Source: Euryarchaeota archaeon UBA556 (GTDB lineage Archaea; Thermoplasmatota; Poseidoniia; Poseidoniales; Thalassarchaeaceae). From it: a DNA stretch of 24,961 bases. The DNA lies in assembly GCA_002494975.1 (NCBI GenBank), contig DADI01000062.1, positions 6,076 through 31,036 of the forward strand. Direction: 5' to 3'. Under the pieces are notes generated by a model. The model saw only the letters and a program-made list of their open reading frames with translations. It made no database searches and was not told the origin of the DNA. The first letter of the stretch is position 1. Every line of letters starts with the position of its first letter. Positions 1 to 7,831 of the stretch are shown here, in pieces. A program made the translations under genes and the position numbers.

Positions 1-320
1 ACATCTTCGATTCTAGTTATTTGAACACCCGCTCTAGTAAGGGCACGTATAGCCGAAGTTGCACCAGGTGCGTTATGATTTCGATTTCCACCTGCTCCTC
101 TATATTTTACAATAACTTGATCAAAATCTTTCTCAGCCAACATTTCTGCGATTCTCTCAGCAGCACGAGTCGAAGCGAATTGTCCACCCGAATCACTACC
201 GCCCTTAGTTACCATACCACCAGAAACCTTGCAAATAGTTTCAGCTCCAGTTAAGTCGGTAGCAGTAATTAGTACATTGTTACTTGTACTGAAAATATGT
301 AAAATAGCTTTATGTCCCAT
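1..320 (-). CDS. rps11: 30S ribosomal protein S11 (uS11), 3' end cut by window edge
   Basis: Structural protein of the small subunit platform, near the mRNA exit path and the 3' end of 16S rRNA. Reading the minus strand from the ATG at 320 gives 106 residues beginning MGHKAILHIFSTSNN. They include the family's typical blocks GGMVTKGGSDSGGQFAS, VIVKYRGAGGNRNHNAPG and SAIRALTRAG; roughly the last 20-25 residues of a usual archaeal S11 (about 130) lie beyond the left edge. The start is supported by an AAGGAGGG ribosome binding site 7 bases upstream, inside the end of rps4. The S4 stop and S11 start overlap by one base (TGATG), so translation is probably coupled. In archaea rpoD commonly follows, but it would be outside the window. 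The identification is secure. Confidence 0.96.
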   Translation of the reverse strand, partial: MGHKAILHIFSTSNNVLITATDLTGAETICKVSGGMVTKGGSDSGGQFASTRAAERIAEMLAEKDFDQVIVKYRGAGGNRNHNAPGATSAIRALTRAGVQITRIED

Positions 321-1000
321 CAGTTACCCTCCTTAGGAATTGTTTCTTCGATTTTAGGAGCTTCTTCAGCATCCTTCTTGATTTTTTCAACGAAATCCTC
401 AGTAGCAGCCTTAGGGGCTCCAACTTCTTCAGGCTCTTCATCGGTGACCATAGTTAGTCTTAATTTTTCCATTTCTAATCTGAAGGGGTGGTTGGGGTCA
501 TTGTAAACTGAGTTGGAAGAATAATTCAAATTTTCTTCTTCATGCTTTCTAATATGATAACCGGGAACAGTCATTTTTTGTTCTCCTATGGAGATGTGAC
601 CATGGACAATCATATTTCTTGCCGCTCGCATGGACGGTGCCAATCCTCTGTAGTAGACTACAGATTGTAATCTTCTAGAAAGCATATGCTCAACATTTAT
701 TTGCAGAACGTCGTCTATATTTGCGCCTTCTACAAGCAAACCTTGCCTACATAATGAATTAACTAAATCTGTTTTCTCTCTGGCAAAATGCCCTTCAGAA
801 GTATCTACTCTTCCAATTAGCTTCATTGCTTGGTTTCTGTGTCTACGAAGTGAAGATTTCTCTCTCCAAATCTCTTTCATTCCTCCAACTTTTTTCAAGC
901 CATATTTTTCTTTCAAAGCGTGCTCTTCATCAATACGTGCCTGTTTCCACGGATGAGTAGGTGTCTGTGTTTTTGATCGTGCAAATTTAGGATCTCCCAT
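320..1000 (-). CDS. rps4: 30S ribosomal protein S4 (uS4, archaeal type) with acidic C-terminal tail
   Basis: Primary 16S rRNA-binding protein that nucleates assembly of the 30S body. The product has 226 residues. The N-terminal part begins MGDPKFARSKTQTPTHPW, typical of archaeal/eukaryotic S4. The RNA-binding S4 domain spans about residues 107-170, with RLQSVVYYRGLAPS and ARNMIVHGHI visible. Archaeal S4 is usually about 180 residues; the excess here is a tail of about 40 residues (from about 186) rich in Glu, Lys, Ala and Pro. The start is well fixed: an AGGTGAG ribosome binding site overlaps the S13 stop codon and sits just before the ATG, leaving a 9-base gap from rps13. It lies in the conserved archaeal order S13-S4-S11. 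What the tail does is unknown. Confidence 0.96.
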   Translation of the reverse strand: MGDPKFARSKTQTPTHPWKQARIDEEHALKEKYGLKKVGGMKEIWREKSSLRRHRNQAMKLIGRVDTSEGHFAREKTDLVNSLCRQGLLVEGANIDDVLQINVEHMLSRRLQSVVYYRGLAPSMRAARNMIVHGHISIGEQKMTVPGYHIRKHEEENLNYSSNSVYNDPNHPFRLEMEKLRLTMVTDEEPEEVGAPKAATEDFVEKIKKDAEEAPKIEETIPKEGN

Positions 1001-1009
1001 AATCTCACC

Positions 1010-1474
1010 TCACTTCTTCCTCTGCACACCGAGTGCAGTACCACTTCTTCCATTACTTCGAAGTCTCTGGCCACGAACTTTGTGCCCACTTCTATGCCTT
1101 AAGCCACGATATGTTTTCATACCAGCTAGGCGTGAAATATCATCGTCACGAGTCATTTTAACATCCATTGCTACAAGATGAGCATCCTCGTTTGATTCTA
1201 AATCTCTTTGGCGATTAACTAACCACCATGGGACATTAGTCGCGTATCCATCAATAGTCTCTCTAAGTCTGTTTTGTTCATCATCTTCTAGATGACCTCC
1301 GAGCTTTGTTCCATCGATGTTTGCTAGTCTGCATAGTTGCTGAGATGTACGAACTCCTATGCCTTTAACCGATGCAAGTCCTATTGCTATTGGTTTCAAT
1401 CCATCTATGTCGCTGTCAGCCATTCTGATAATATAGGAGAAGTCATCTCCAATCTCTTGTTTTTCTTTACTCAT
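1010..1474 (-). CDS. rps13: 30S ribosomal protein S13 (uS13, archaeal type)
   Basis: Head protein of the small subunit that contacts the large subunit through intersubunit bridges and the P-site tRNA. The product has 154 residues, normal for the archaeal form. A helix-hairpin-helix-like segment (about residues 34-52, VKGIGVRTSQQLCRLANID) and the C-terminal basic signature (YRGLRHRSGHKVRGQR, about residues 121-136) identify the family. The ATG at 1474 has a GGGAGG ribosome binding site 8-9 bases upstream. That site lies in the loop of a short hairpin in the leader (1478-1490). This is the first gene of the operon continuing into rps4 and rps11; a spacer of 112 bases separates it from the co-oriented methyltransferase gene. 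Confidence 0.97.
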   Translation of the reverse strand: MSKEKQEIGDDFSYIIRMADSDIDGLKPIAIGLASVKGIGVRTSQQLCRLANIDGTKLGGHLEDDEQNRLRETIDGYATNVPWWLVNRQRDLESNEDAHLVAMDVKMTRDDDISRLAGMKTYRGLRHRSGHKVRGQRLRSNGRSGTALGVQRKK

Positions 1475-1586
1475 TCTACGGTCCTCCCGTGTTCACTGTT
1501 TCCAGTGGCCTTTACGGCATCCTCGCGACTTACCTGCCCTATTTCAACCCACCCGCTGGATTTAGATAGCGTTTTTTCATTTTTTT
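1475..1586 (-). promoter_or_regulatory. Promoter and structured leader of the rps13-rps4-rps11 operon
   Basis: Read on the minus strand, the 44 bases before the S13 ATG can fold into three small hairpins in a row. They are GCC-GTAAA-GGC (1508-1518), CACTG-GAAA-CAGTG (1494-1507, a 5-bp stem with a GNRA-type tetraloop) and ACGG-GAGGA-CCGT (1478-1490). The loop of the last one contains the core of the ribosome binding site. An A-rich, TATA-like stretch (about 1578-1591 on the minus strand, overlapping the end of the upstream gene) could place the transcript start near 1560, giving a leader of about 85 bases. The stems are seen directly; transcription start and regulation are inferred. Confidence 0.5.
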
Positions 1587-2891
1587 TTATGATTCTTTAC
1601 AGATAATATACAACTTATGACTGCCAGTACCACGTTCCAAATCAACATCAATCATGAAAGCTTTCGACCCATCTACATCTCGAAGCGCTTTATCTAGACG
1701 ACGTTGAAGAGTCGGTTGTGTTTCAGGATCCAACGAGCACCTAAGAGTTATTTTTCCAATATTATTCCTTGAAGCAGCACTAGCCACTTGATCAATAGAG
1801 TGTAATTCAGGTGGTGTAAGTCTATGTTGAGTAATTTCCCCAGTGCTCACTACAAAACCTTCTATTTCATCATCTTCATTCAAAGGATCTGTATGTATTA
1901 GTATAGGTCTTCTTCCTTTTAGTCTAAGCCATGAATGACCACAGTTTGGTTTCAAAGCCTTACTTAGCCATTTTTCTTGTAGTCCGCTCTGTATCAAAGC
2001 AGGATCTATTATTGAAATATAAGCTCCAAATGGTGGTGGTTTATTCAGACTTTCAATTTTAGAAGAAGAGCTACTTCCCTCTATCTTAGCTAAGATATTC
2101 TTCGAACCCATCCTTATACATCTTCTATCTTCTTTTGAAGAAATTGCACCTATCCAGAGAGATAACCTATCTATCCGACCTCCCCCTTGGCTCAACCATT
2201 CCCAAGTTTTTGGGGATCCTGGAAAAATAGTTTCAACAATAGCCTCGACCATCATTTGTTGTTCAGGTCCTAATCTTGGCGATAGGTCTAACAAAACAGC
2301 AGGCCCCCTAGGTCCCGTTTGTAAATATTCATTCCAAGAATTAAGAACTGATTTTAGCGGAGGTTTCATTTCATCGATATGATGATTTTGTGCATCTCTT
2401 GGCCTTGCCGGATCTAGATGTAACATTGCAATAGGTGGATGAGCCCTTGTACCCGATTTTCTCAAACTATTCCAATAAGCAGTAATGGCTCCTTCCGCAT
2501 CACTCCCGTCTCCAATAATAACTCGGTCTAATGTTCTCTGTATTTGATCTCCATCAGAAGCTATATGCATATTCGCAGAACATAGAACAGCGATATTTCC
2601 GTCTAGTTCGATACCCAGAGCGGGTCTTTTCAATTCTGTAGCTAGTGCAATTAGCTGTGCACCAGAACCTGCAGCAGCGTCTAAAATCACTCCTGCTGGT
2701 AAGTCAGAGGCTTCAATTTGTTTCGCCCTTGCCATTGATATCGCCCAAGGAGTTGACAGCCTTCGCATATCCTCAGTCATGTGTAGTAGAGGCTCTCCTT
2801 TCCTTGCAGATTTCGGAGCATTGCGTTTCCCTGCCTCATCAGCGATGTTTTTTGACGGTATTAATGCCGTATGTTTGTTATTTTCGGACAT
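1587..2891 (-). CDS. Class I SAM-dependent methyltransferase, possibly with a C-terminal THUMP-like domain
   Basis: Predicted S-adenosylmethionine-dependent methyltransferase of 434 residues. The SAM-binding motif I (VILDAAAGSGAQ, residues 68-79) is followed by a second-strand acidic motif (LGIELD, 92-97). LHLDPARPRD (157-166) occupies the position of motif IV, and this DPAR form resembles bacterial methyltransferases carrying a THUMP-like domain. A Ser-rich, low-complexity linker (about 273-277) separates the catalytic part from a C-terminal alpha/beta region (about 370-434) that could be the THUMP-like RNA-binding module. The substrate is probably RNA, but nothing in the sequence proves it. 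The gene starts 18 bases after the FKBP-like gene stop and lies upstream of the ribosomal operon on the same strand. I recognise no gene symbol. Confidence 0.72.
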   Translation of the reverse strand: MSENNKHTALIPSKNIADEAGKRNAPKSARKGEPLLHMTEDMRRLSTPWAISMARAKQIEASDLPAGVILDAAAGSGAQLIALATELKRPALGIELDGNIAVLCSANMHIASDGDQIQRTLDRVIIGDGSDAEGAITAYWNSLRKSGTRAHPPIAMLHLDPARPRDAQNHHIDEMKPPLKSVLNSWNEYLQTGPRGPAVLLDLSPRLGPEQQMMVEAIVETIFPGSPKTWEWLSQGGGRIDRLSLWIGAISSKEDRRCIRMGSKNILAKIEGSSSSSKIESLNKPPPFGAYISIIDPALIQSGLQEKWLSKALKPNCGHSWLRLKGRRPILIHTDPLNEDDEIEGFVVSTGEITQHRLTPPELHSIDQVASAASRNNIGKITLRCSLDPETQPTLQRRLDKALRDVDGSKAFMIDVDLERGTGSHKLYIICKES

Positions 2892-2909
2892 GCAATCATC
2901 TCTCTAATA

Positions 2910-3929
2910 CTATGTGTTAAACGCTCTATCAATCTTAACTTCAAATCTTAACCAGGTATTTTCTAGTTCATGACCTTCACTATTGCCATATGCAATAGGA
3001 GGAGGTAATAATACGGTATGTGTCGTTCCAGTATCCTGTACGAATCCTCTATCTTCAGCAATATCTAGTCCAATAACCGCCCAGCCAAATCCTTTGATAT
3101 ATCTGGAATCATCACCCCCCTGAACTGGTAAATCTCCTTCATCTAATTGTTCTCCAGTATCTGCGTCCCAGAGTACGTAGTGAACCTGAATATTATCGCC
3201 ATCACTTATGTGCAAAGGTCTCTCATCAGGGCCTTTAAATAAATGAACATCTAAATTAATCATAGAAATTGGATTAAATTCGACATGGGTTGCTGTAATT
3301 TTGATATCTTTTTCTGTAACCTCTTCAGTCAACGATATTTCAATAATCTCTGTGCTATTACCTTCTAGACCATTCAATAATAGATTTGAACTTCCCTCAT
3401 TAGTAAACTCCACGCCTCCACCTATTATTTCAAGAATTAAGTCGATTGTTGTATTTCCTCTATTATACACCACAATACTTGCCCTATCACCATTTCCTTG
3501 ATGTTCCCAATCACACTTTAATTCTCCAGGATAAAGAAAATAATCATCTTGTCCGGCTAATGATTCAGGCCACTCCCAATCATCCAATCTCGAATCACAA
3601 GTATCGAACAACAAATCAAGTTCCCATGACCATCTACCTTCATTTTTTAGATCAGCCTCAGTTACTCCGGTAGGAGGAAATAATTCTTCTAAATCGTCTT
3701 GAAATTGAAATGCTGCTACAGCTAACCATACTGATGATAAAATAATCATGAAGATAGTAGCTAATGAAAGTATAATCATAGTTCGGGGGACGGTCATTTC
3801 GTTCAACCCGATAGGTATAGGAGGATGTTCAATTTCCTCCGATGTATCGGCTATCCAAGACCTCGTCACAGTACTTTGTCGGGCCCGCCCATCATCAAGG
3901 TTAGCATATATCGTTAGTAAAAAAAACAT
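2910..3929 (-). CDS. Membrane-anchored FKBP-type peptidyl-prolyl isomerase-like protein
   Basis: Single-pass membrane protein (339 residues from the first ATG) with a transmembrane helix at about 50-73 and a large outer part. The C-terminal 100 residues match the FKBP fold: VHY (249-251), a LDEGD stretch where the family has its FD motif, YIKGFGWAVIGLDI (277-290, family form VIPGWDEAL), LPPPIAYG (308-315) and WLRFEVKI at the end. Tyr251 and Tyr314 correspond to conserved pocket tyrosines; the Phe of the FD motif appears to be Leu, so isomerase activity is uncertain. Residues 80-235 form an unrecognised, probably beta-rich domain. It may be a chaperone for exported proteins. The start is doubtful: a TATA-like box (3941-3947) predicts transcription beginning downstream of this ATG, so GTG 3869 or ATG 3797 is possible. 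Both keep the membrane helix. Confidence 0.75.
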   Translation of the reverse strand: MFFLLTIYANLDDGRARQSTVTRSWIADTSEEIEHPPIPIGLNEMTVPRTMIILSLATIFMIILSSVWLAVAAFQFQDDLEELFPPTGVTEADLKNEGRWSWELDLLFDTCDSRLDDWEWPESLAGQDDYFLYPGELKCDWEHQGNGDRASIVVYNRGNTTIDLILEIIGGGVEFTNEGSSNLLLNGLEGNSTEIIEISLTEEVTEKDIKITATHVEFNPISMINLDVHLFKGPDERPLHISDGDNIQVHYVLWDADTGEQLDEGDLPVQGGDDSRYIKGFGWAVIGLDIAEDRGFVQDTGTTHTVLLPPPIAYGNSEGHELENTWLRFEVKIDRAFNT

Positions 3930-3980
3930 ACATATTATAGTATAAAATTACTCTTAGTACGACGAAAATCATTAATTTAA
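3930..3980 (-). promoter_or_regulatory. Promoter of the FKBP-like/methyltransferase genes
   Basis: A 51-base spacer holding a clear TATA-like box on the minus strand (TTTTATA, 3941-3947). Archaeal transcription usually starts about 26 bases downstream of the box centre, here near 3918, which is inside the longest reading frame of the FKBP-like gene and argues for a shorter protein. The segment next to the upstream stop (3971-3985) is an A/T-rich near-palindrome of TTAAT units; no convincing T-run terminator is visible. Confidence 0.45.
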
Positions 3981-6900
3981 TTAATCTTTTACAATTTCAT
4001 CTTCATTCGAGAGCGATAGCCACGCAACAAGTCCCAATTCTACTGCTAAAACAATTAATGAAATTAGTAATGTTGTTGGTTCAAGCATTTTTGCACCCAG
4101 TATCATCAAAGAAGCTAATATGGCAATAATAAGATCAAATAAGCCCAAGATTCGTAAAATTCTCCTTAGTTGCATAATTCCAATAATCCAAACAGTAGTT
4201 GACAGGCTTATTAGAACAATTGGAAGATAAAGAGTTGTAAAAGCCCCTGTCAATAATAATCCGGAGTAGAGTAGTAGGTGCGAATCCGTCACCAAAGTCA
4301 TTGTCCATGCTTCTTTCTTGAAAGGTACAGTCAATATACATAGAATTAGTAAAATCCCTCCTAAGATTAATGTGAGTTCATCAATAATTCCTTTGAGTGA
4401 ATCAATCCAATTAGATAAGGAAACCATTGAGAGCAATATCGTGGGCATCACTAGTCCAAATTCAACCGTTTGTTGATTCTTGATGGTATGATATATTACT
4501 AATATTAATGCTAGAAAACCTGCTGGCCCGGTAGAGATGAAAACTATTGCCAAAGCCCTCAGAGAATTATTAGTGGTAGGTTCTCTTTTTTTCTCTAATT
4601 TTTTAGTTTCTATCCATGCAATAATAATTATTGATAAAATAAGTAGTATTTCTAAAATAGTCCATGGCAAAATCCATTCTATCTGGTCTCCTTTTGTAGG
4701 ATTAACTGTAAATGGTGCCGGCAAGGATTCATACAGAATAGTTCCAACAATCCTTCCTATTAATATTGGAATAATAAACCAATCAATCGCAATTAGTATT
4801 CTATCTAAGAGATTTCTTTGATTGATTAATGAAATAATACAAAATGACATTACTAGTAAAACCATTATCGCCATATCTAGTAACTCTAAATTACTGCTAC
4901 CTGCTGCCAAATGCCCTGAAACTTGAATTAATATGATGCCACCTATTGAGATTGCGATAGGCATTTCAATACCTAAAAAATGAGGTAGTTCCAATTCAAG
5001 ATTTTTTGTACGTTCTCGCGCGACTAGTACCAATATTGAGATAAAAATCCCAGTGCTTAGTAGAACTAAATGATTTGTCCCTCCAATGAAACTAATGATT
5101 GCAGAACTTACTATAACTAATCCAAGAACTAAGATTATTATTACTGGTTTATGAGTAGCATCGGTAAGATATAAGTCTTCAATATTCTCTGTTTCTTCCA
5201 TTTCTCTTCTCTTCTTTCTTTTATTCTTTAATTCTACTAATTGAGGATTAAAACCAGTGACATTTCCTATTGATATATTTTTCTCAATTGATTCTTCTTT
5301 TGCTAATTCTTTCAATGAATTTTTCTTTGTAATACTTTTTATTTCCCTTCTTACTTCTCCATTGCCAACTAGCCAAATTGTACTAACTGCAAACATGGCT
5401 AAGGCAATTATAATTTCATAGAATTCACCTTCTTTGTATACTAGAGCAATGTTAACTGTTAGTAACCAAAGTGATGCTAGAGCAGGGCTCAAAAGTTTCT
5501 CCATTTTTGCTGCCTTTGAGAGATATATTATGACCAATATCGCAGTACATAAGATAGAGATTTTGGTAATTCCCAGACTTGGTATTAATTCCGTATCTAT
5601 GAGTTCATTGGATTTTCTTGCTACTAAACTAATCAACATTGGTACAGCTAATAGTGACATTCCAATTGAATAAATTACTTCATTGGAACCATTATTTCGA
5701 ATAAGTAGCGCCATTGCAACAATAGAATAAATCACCATGAAGCCTTCTTCAATTCCATATTGCCATTGTAGTATTAATAATCCAGATGAGATAGTTGCCA
5801 ACATAATTGATGCGTTACCGATTCTCTTCTCTGTAAGTTCTGAAATCATATGGATTATTACAATTAATGTATAAATTCCCAGAAGAGTCAATGCCGTAAA
5901 CCCTCCAAATTTCGCCATAAAAATAATTGTAGTAATTGGTAACCATAATCCAATACTCCAAAGTTGTAGTAACCCTGAGTCTCTTATTGAAGCAGAAACT
6001 TCTGTTACTCCTAGGAATTTTGACGCTAGATTCACTCCATTTTTTCCAAGCTTAAAATTAACTATTCCCATTAATATGGAAGCAATGGCAAAGTAACCAA
6101 AGAGTGGAAATGGCTCTAGATGAATAATAGATCCTGGGTCTGTGCCGCTATTCGCCACAATTAGGGTTCTTATTGATTCTTCAAGTATTTCTTCAATAAT
6201 TACCCATGACCACGGCAAAATTACCGTAACACCCGCCAGAGCGGGAGCCTCTCTTTTTATTGCTAAAATCGCGGTTCCAATATGTATAAATGTTAATGCA
6301 GATAATAGTAAAAATCCTCCATCGCCTGCTTGACAATTAGAGATACAGAAATTATCTGAGGGCTCGGCTGGTATCATAATAACAAGTAACATCAATATAG
6401 CAACAGAGCCAGTCCATAGCACTCTATCAGTCACTGATTTTTGATCTCTAAGCATTACAAATGCAGTTACTATTATCCCAAGTACTGCAAATAATTCGTA
6501 AGAATCAAACGGTAACATTCTCCAAGATTCATTGGTTACTAGAAGAATAGTAAGAAATATTCCTGAAATTAATAAAGGCTGCACTACCCTTTTTGTGCTT
6601 ACTCCTCTAACTACTAAATAAGAACCACCAAAAGATGAAACTAGAATTGAGATTAAACCAATGGCATATCCCAGTTCTTCACGATTCGCACCTACTGCCA
6701 TCAGGGCACCAACCATGCCTAAAGAAATAGAAACGCCCCATAATCCAGGTTTACCTAACCCTAATGCCTCGAACGCTTTCGAGAACCAATTTTCATCTCT
6801 CGCAAACTTTGCCGCCATACTCGCATTTATTCCAGTTATTATCATAATTAATATGAACAAAAGTAATCGTGTTTCTAATGGAAGGATGGTCAATGAGCCA

Positions 6901-7712
6901 ATACTAAATCCACTAGTTAATGCGTGCATCCCTATCCATAGATTAGTCGATGCTATACCCAAAGCCGCCAAATTTCCGGACTTCCTGTGTATTGCTAATC
7001 CATGCACTAGTATAGTTGCAAGTAGAATCATTAATGCTATACCTATTTCTCCGAAACTATAGCCAGTTGCAGAACCGATTACTAATAAAATAAGAGTAGA
7101 TTGTGCCGCAATGGCATCAGAATTATGTCTGTAAGAGACATAAACATTCAGGCCAACAAGTGCTAGTAAAAACAAACCAAGAGTTTCTATAGTAATGAAA
7201 TCCCATCTTTGTAGTTCAATAGCCAATCCATATAGGACTTTCATTGAGATTATCACCCACGTGACTCCAAGTAAGTTTAAATTATTCTTGGGAATCCATA
7301 ATTCACCTAACCAGAACCCAAATAATGCCAGACCAATCAATAAAATAATTGCCAACATTGGATCTAACGCTGTTCCCACAACAATGCCTAGAGCAGAAAA
7401 TATCACGATCATTGATGCCATTAAAATCCAATTGACTTTTCTTTCACCTTCTTTGGCTAAATTAGTAACAACATCAGTTTCAGGAGATGTTTCGACGGTC
7501 CCATCTTTCTTTACAATTCCAGGTAAATTTTCATTATCCTGGGAAAAAGGGTCGAAAATATCTCCAATGGCCTCATCAATTTCATTTTTTCCTGAAACCA
7601 CGGTCTCTTTAATAGCATCATCTTGAATGAGAATATCTTCTAATTGAATAGAATCACTAATCTTAAATTCTCTTCTTCGAATGATATTGTCATCCGAGTC
7701 GTCGGCACTCAC
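3981..7712 (-). CDS. Giant polytopic membrane protein, about 36 transmembrane segments, function unknown
   Basis: A 1243-residue integral membrane protein that I do not recognise. Residues 1-92 are soluble, acidic and probably cytoplasmic. After that, hydrophobic segments of 18-22 residues follow one another almost without loops (about 24 between 93 and 780). A charged soluble stretch (about 781-852, Lys/Arg/Glu-rich, with KNKRKKRREMEE) comes next, then about 12 more segments to the C-terminus. There are no visible ATP-binding, protease or glycosyltransferase motifs and few polar residues in the helices. The layout recalls bacterial multi-spanning proteins such as DUF2339, but I have no motif to support homology. 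The start codon is GTG, with GGGAG a few bases upstream. It is transcribed divergently from pckA and precedes the FKBP-like gene by 51 bases. Confidence 0.8.
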   Translation of the reverse strand: MSADDSDDNIIRRREFKISDSIQLEDILIQDDAIKETVVSGKNEIDEAIGDIFDPFSQDNENLPGIVKKDGTVETSPETDVVTNLAKEGERKVNWILMASMIVIFSALGIVVGTALDPMLAIILLIGLALFGFWLGELWIPKNNLNLLGVTWVIISMKVLYGLAIELQRWDFITIETLGLFLLALVGLNVYVSYRHNSDAIAAQSTLILLVIGSATGYSFGEIGIALMILLATILVHGLAIHRKSGNLAALGIASTNLWIGMHALTSGFSIGSLTILPLETRLLLFILIMIITGINASMAAKFARDENWFSKAFEALGLGKPGLWGVSISLGMVGALMAVGANREELGYAIGLISILVSSFGGSYLVVRGVSTKRVVQPLLISGIFLTILLVTNESWRMLPFDSYELFAVLGIIVTAFVMLRDQKSVTDRVLWTGSVAILMLLVIMIPAEPSDNFCISNCQAGDGGFLLLSALTFIHIGTAILAIKREAPALAGVTVILPWSWVIIEEILEESIRTLIVANSGTDPGSIIHLEPFPLFGYFAIASILMGIVNFKLGKNGVNLASKFLGVTEVSASIRDSGLLQLWSIGLWLPITTIIFMAKFGGFTALTLLGIYTLIVIIHMISELTEKRIGNASIMLATISSGLLILQWQYGIEEGFMVIYSIVAMALLIRNNGSNEVIYSIGMSLLAVPMLISLVARKSNELIDTELIPSLGITKISILCTAILVIIYLSKAAKMEKLLSPALASLWLLTVNIALVYKEGEFYEIIIALAMFAVSTIWLVGNGEVRREIKSITKKNSLKELAKEESIEKNISIGNVTGFNPQLVELKNKRKKRREMEETENIEDLYLTDATHKPVIIILVLGLVIVSSAIISFIGGTNHLVLLSTGIFISILVLVARERTKNLELELPHFLGIEMPIAISIGGIILIQVSGHLAAGSSNLELLDMAIMVLLVMSFCIISLINQRNLLDRILIAIDWFIIPILIGRIVGTILYESLPAPFTVNPTKGDQIEWILPWTILEILLILSIIIIAWIETKKLEKKREPTTNNSLRALAIVFISTGPAGFLALILVIYHTIKNQQTVEFGLVMPTILLSMVSLSNWIDSLKGIIDELTLILGGILLILCILTVPFKKEAWTMTLVTDSHLLLYSGLLLTGAFTTLYLPIVLISLSTTVWIIGIMQLRRILRILGLFDLIIAILASLMILGAKMLEPTTLLISLIVLAVELGLVAWLSLSNEDEIVKD

Positions 7713-7831
7713 AGTCTCCCTGACAGGTGTTTATGACATAATTTAATCCCCGTTAATTATTTGTGATAAAATTTCTATATTTTCTATATCTCTCCGTAAT
7801 CATTGAAAAGCGACTGACATTGTCAAAGTAC
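7713..7831. promoter_or_regulatory. Divergent promoter region between the giant membrane protein and pckA
   Basis: A 119-base A/T-rich region serving both directions. On the plus strand TTTCTATATC (7781-7790) is a likely TATA box; it predicts transcription from about 7811, about 20 bases before the pckA ATG at 7832. This is the main reason to reject the in-frame ATG at 7763, which lies upstream of the box. On the minus strand an A/T-rich stretch around 7736-7748 could serve the membrane protein gene, with GGGAG just before its GTG start. Confidence 0.5.

Noticed and set aside
1508..1570. S13 leader considered as a tRNA or RNase P fragment
   Set aside because: There is no T-arm GGTTC sequence, no acceptor pairing and no conserved RNase P core; only short local hairpins are present.
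1337..1606. Plus-strand 89-residue frame across the S13 5' end and leader
   Set aside because: It is antisense to rps13 with a Phe/Leu/Ser-rich composition typical of shadow frames.
4135..4341. Minus-strand 68-residue frame overlapping the giant membrane protein gene in another frame
   Set aside because: It lies wholly within a long, coherent membrane protein frame and shows no domain or ribosome binding site.
7195..7626. Plus-strand 143-residue frame
   Set aside because: It is antisense to the 5' part of the giant membrane protein gene, and no start signals are visible.
7763..7831. Upstream in-frame ATG giving PEP carboxykinase 23 extra residues
   Set aside because: It lies upstream of the likely TATA box at 7781-7790, and the shorter form matches the family's normal length.
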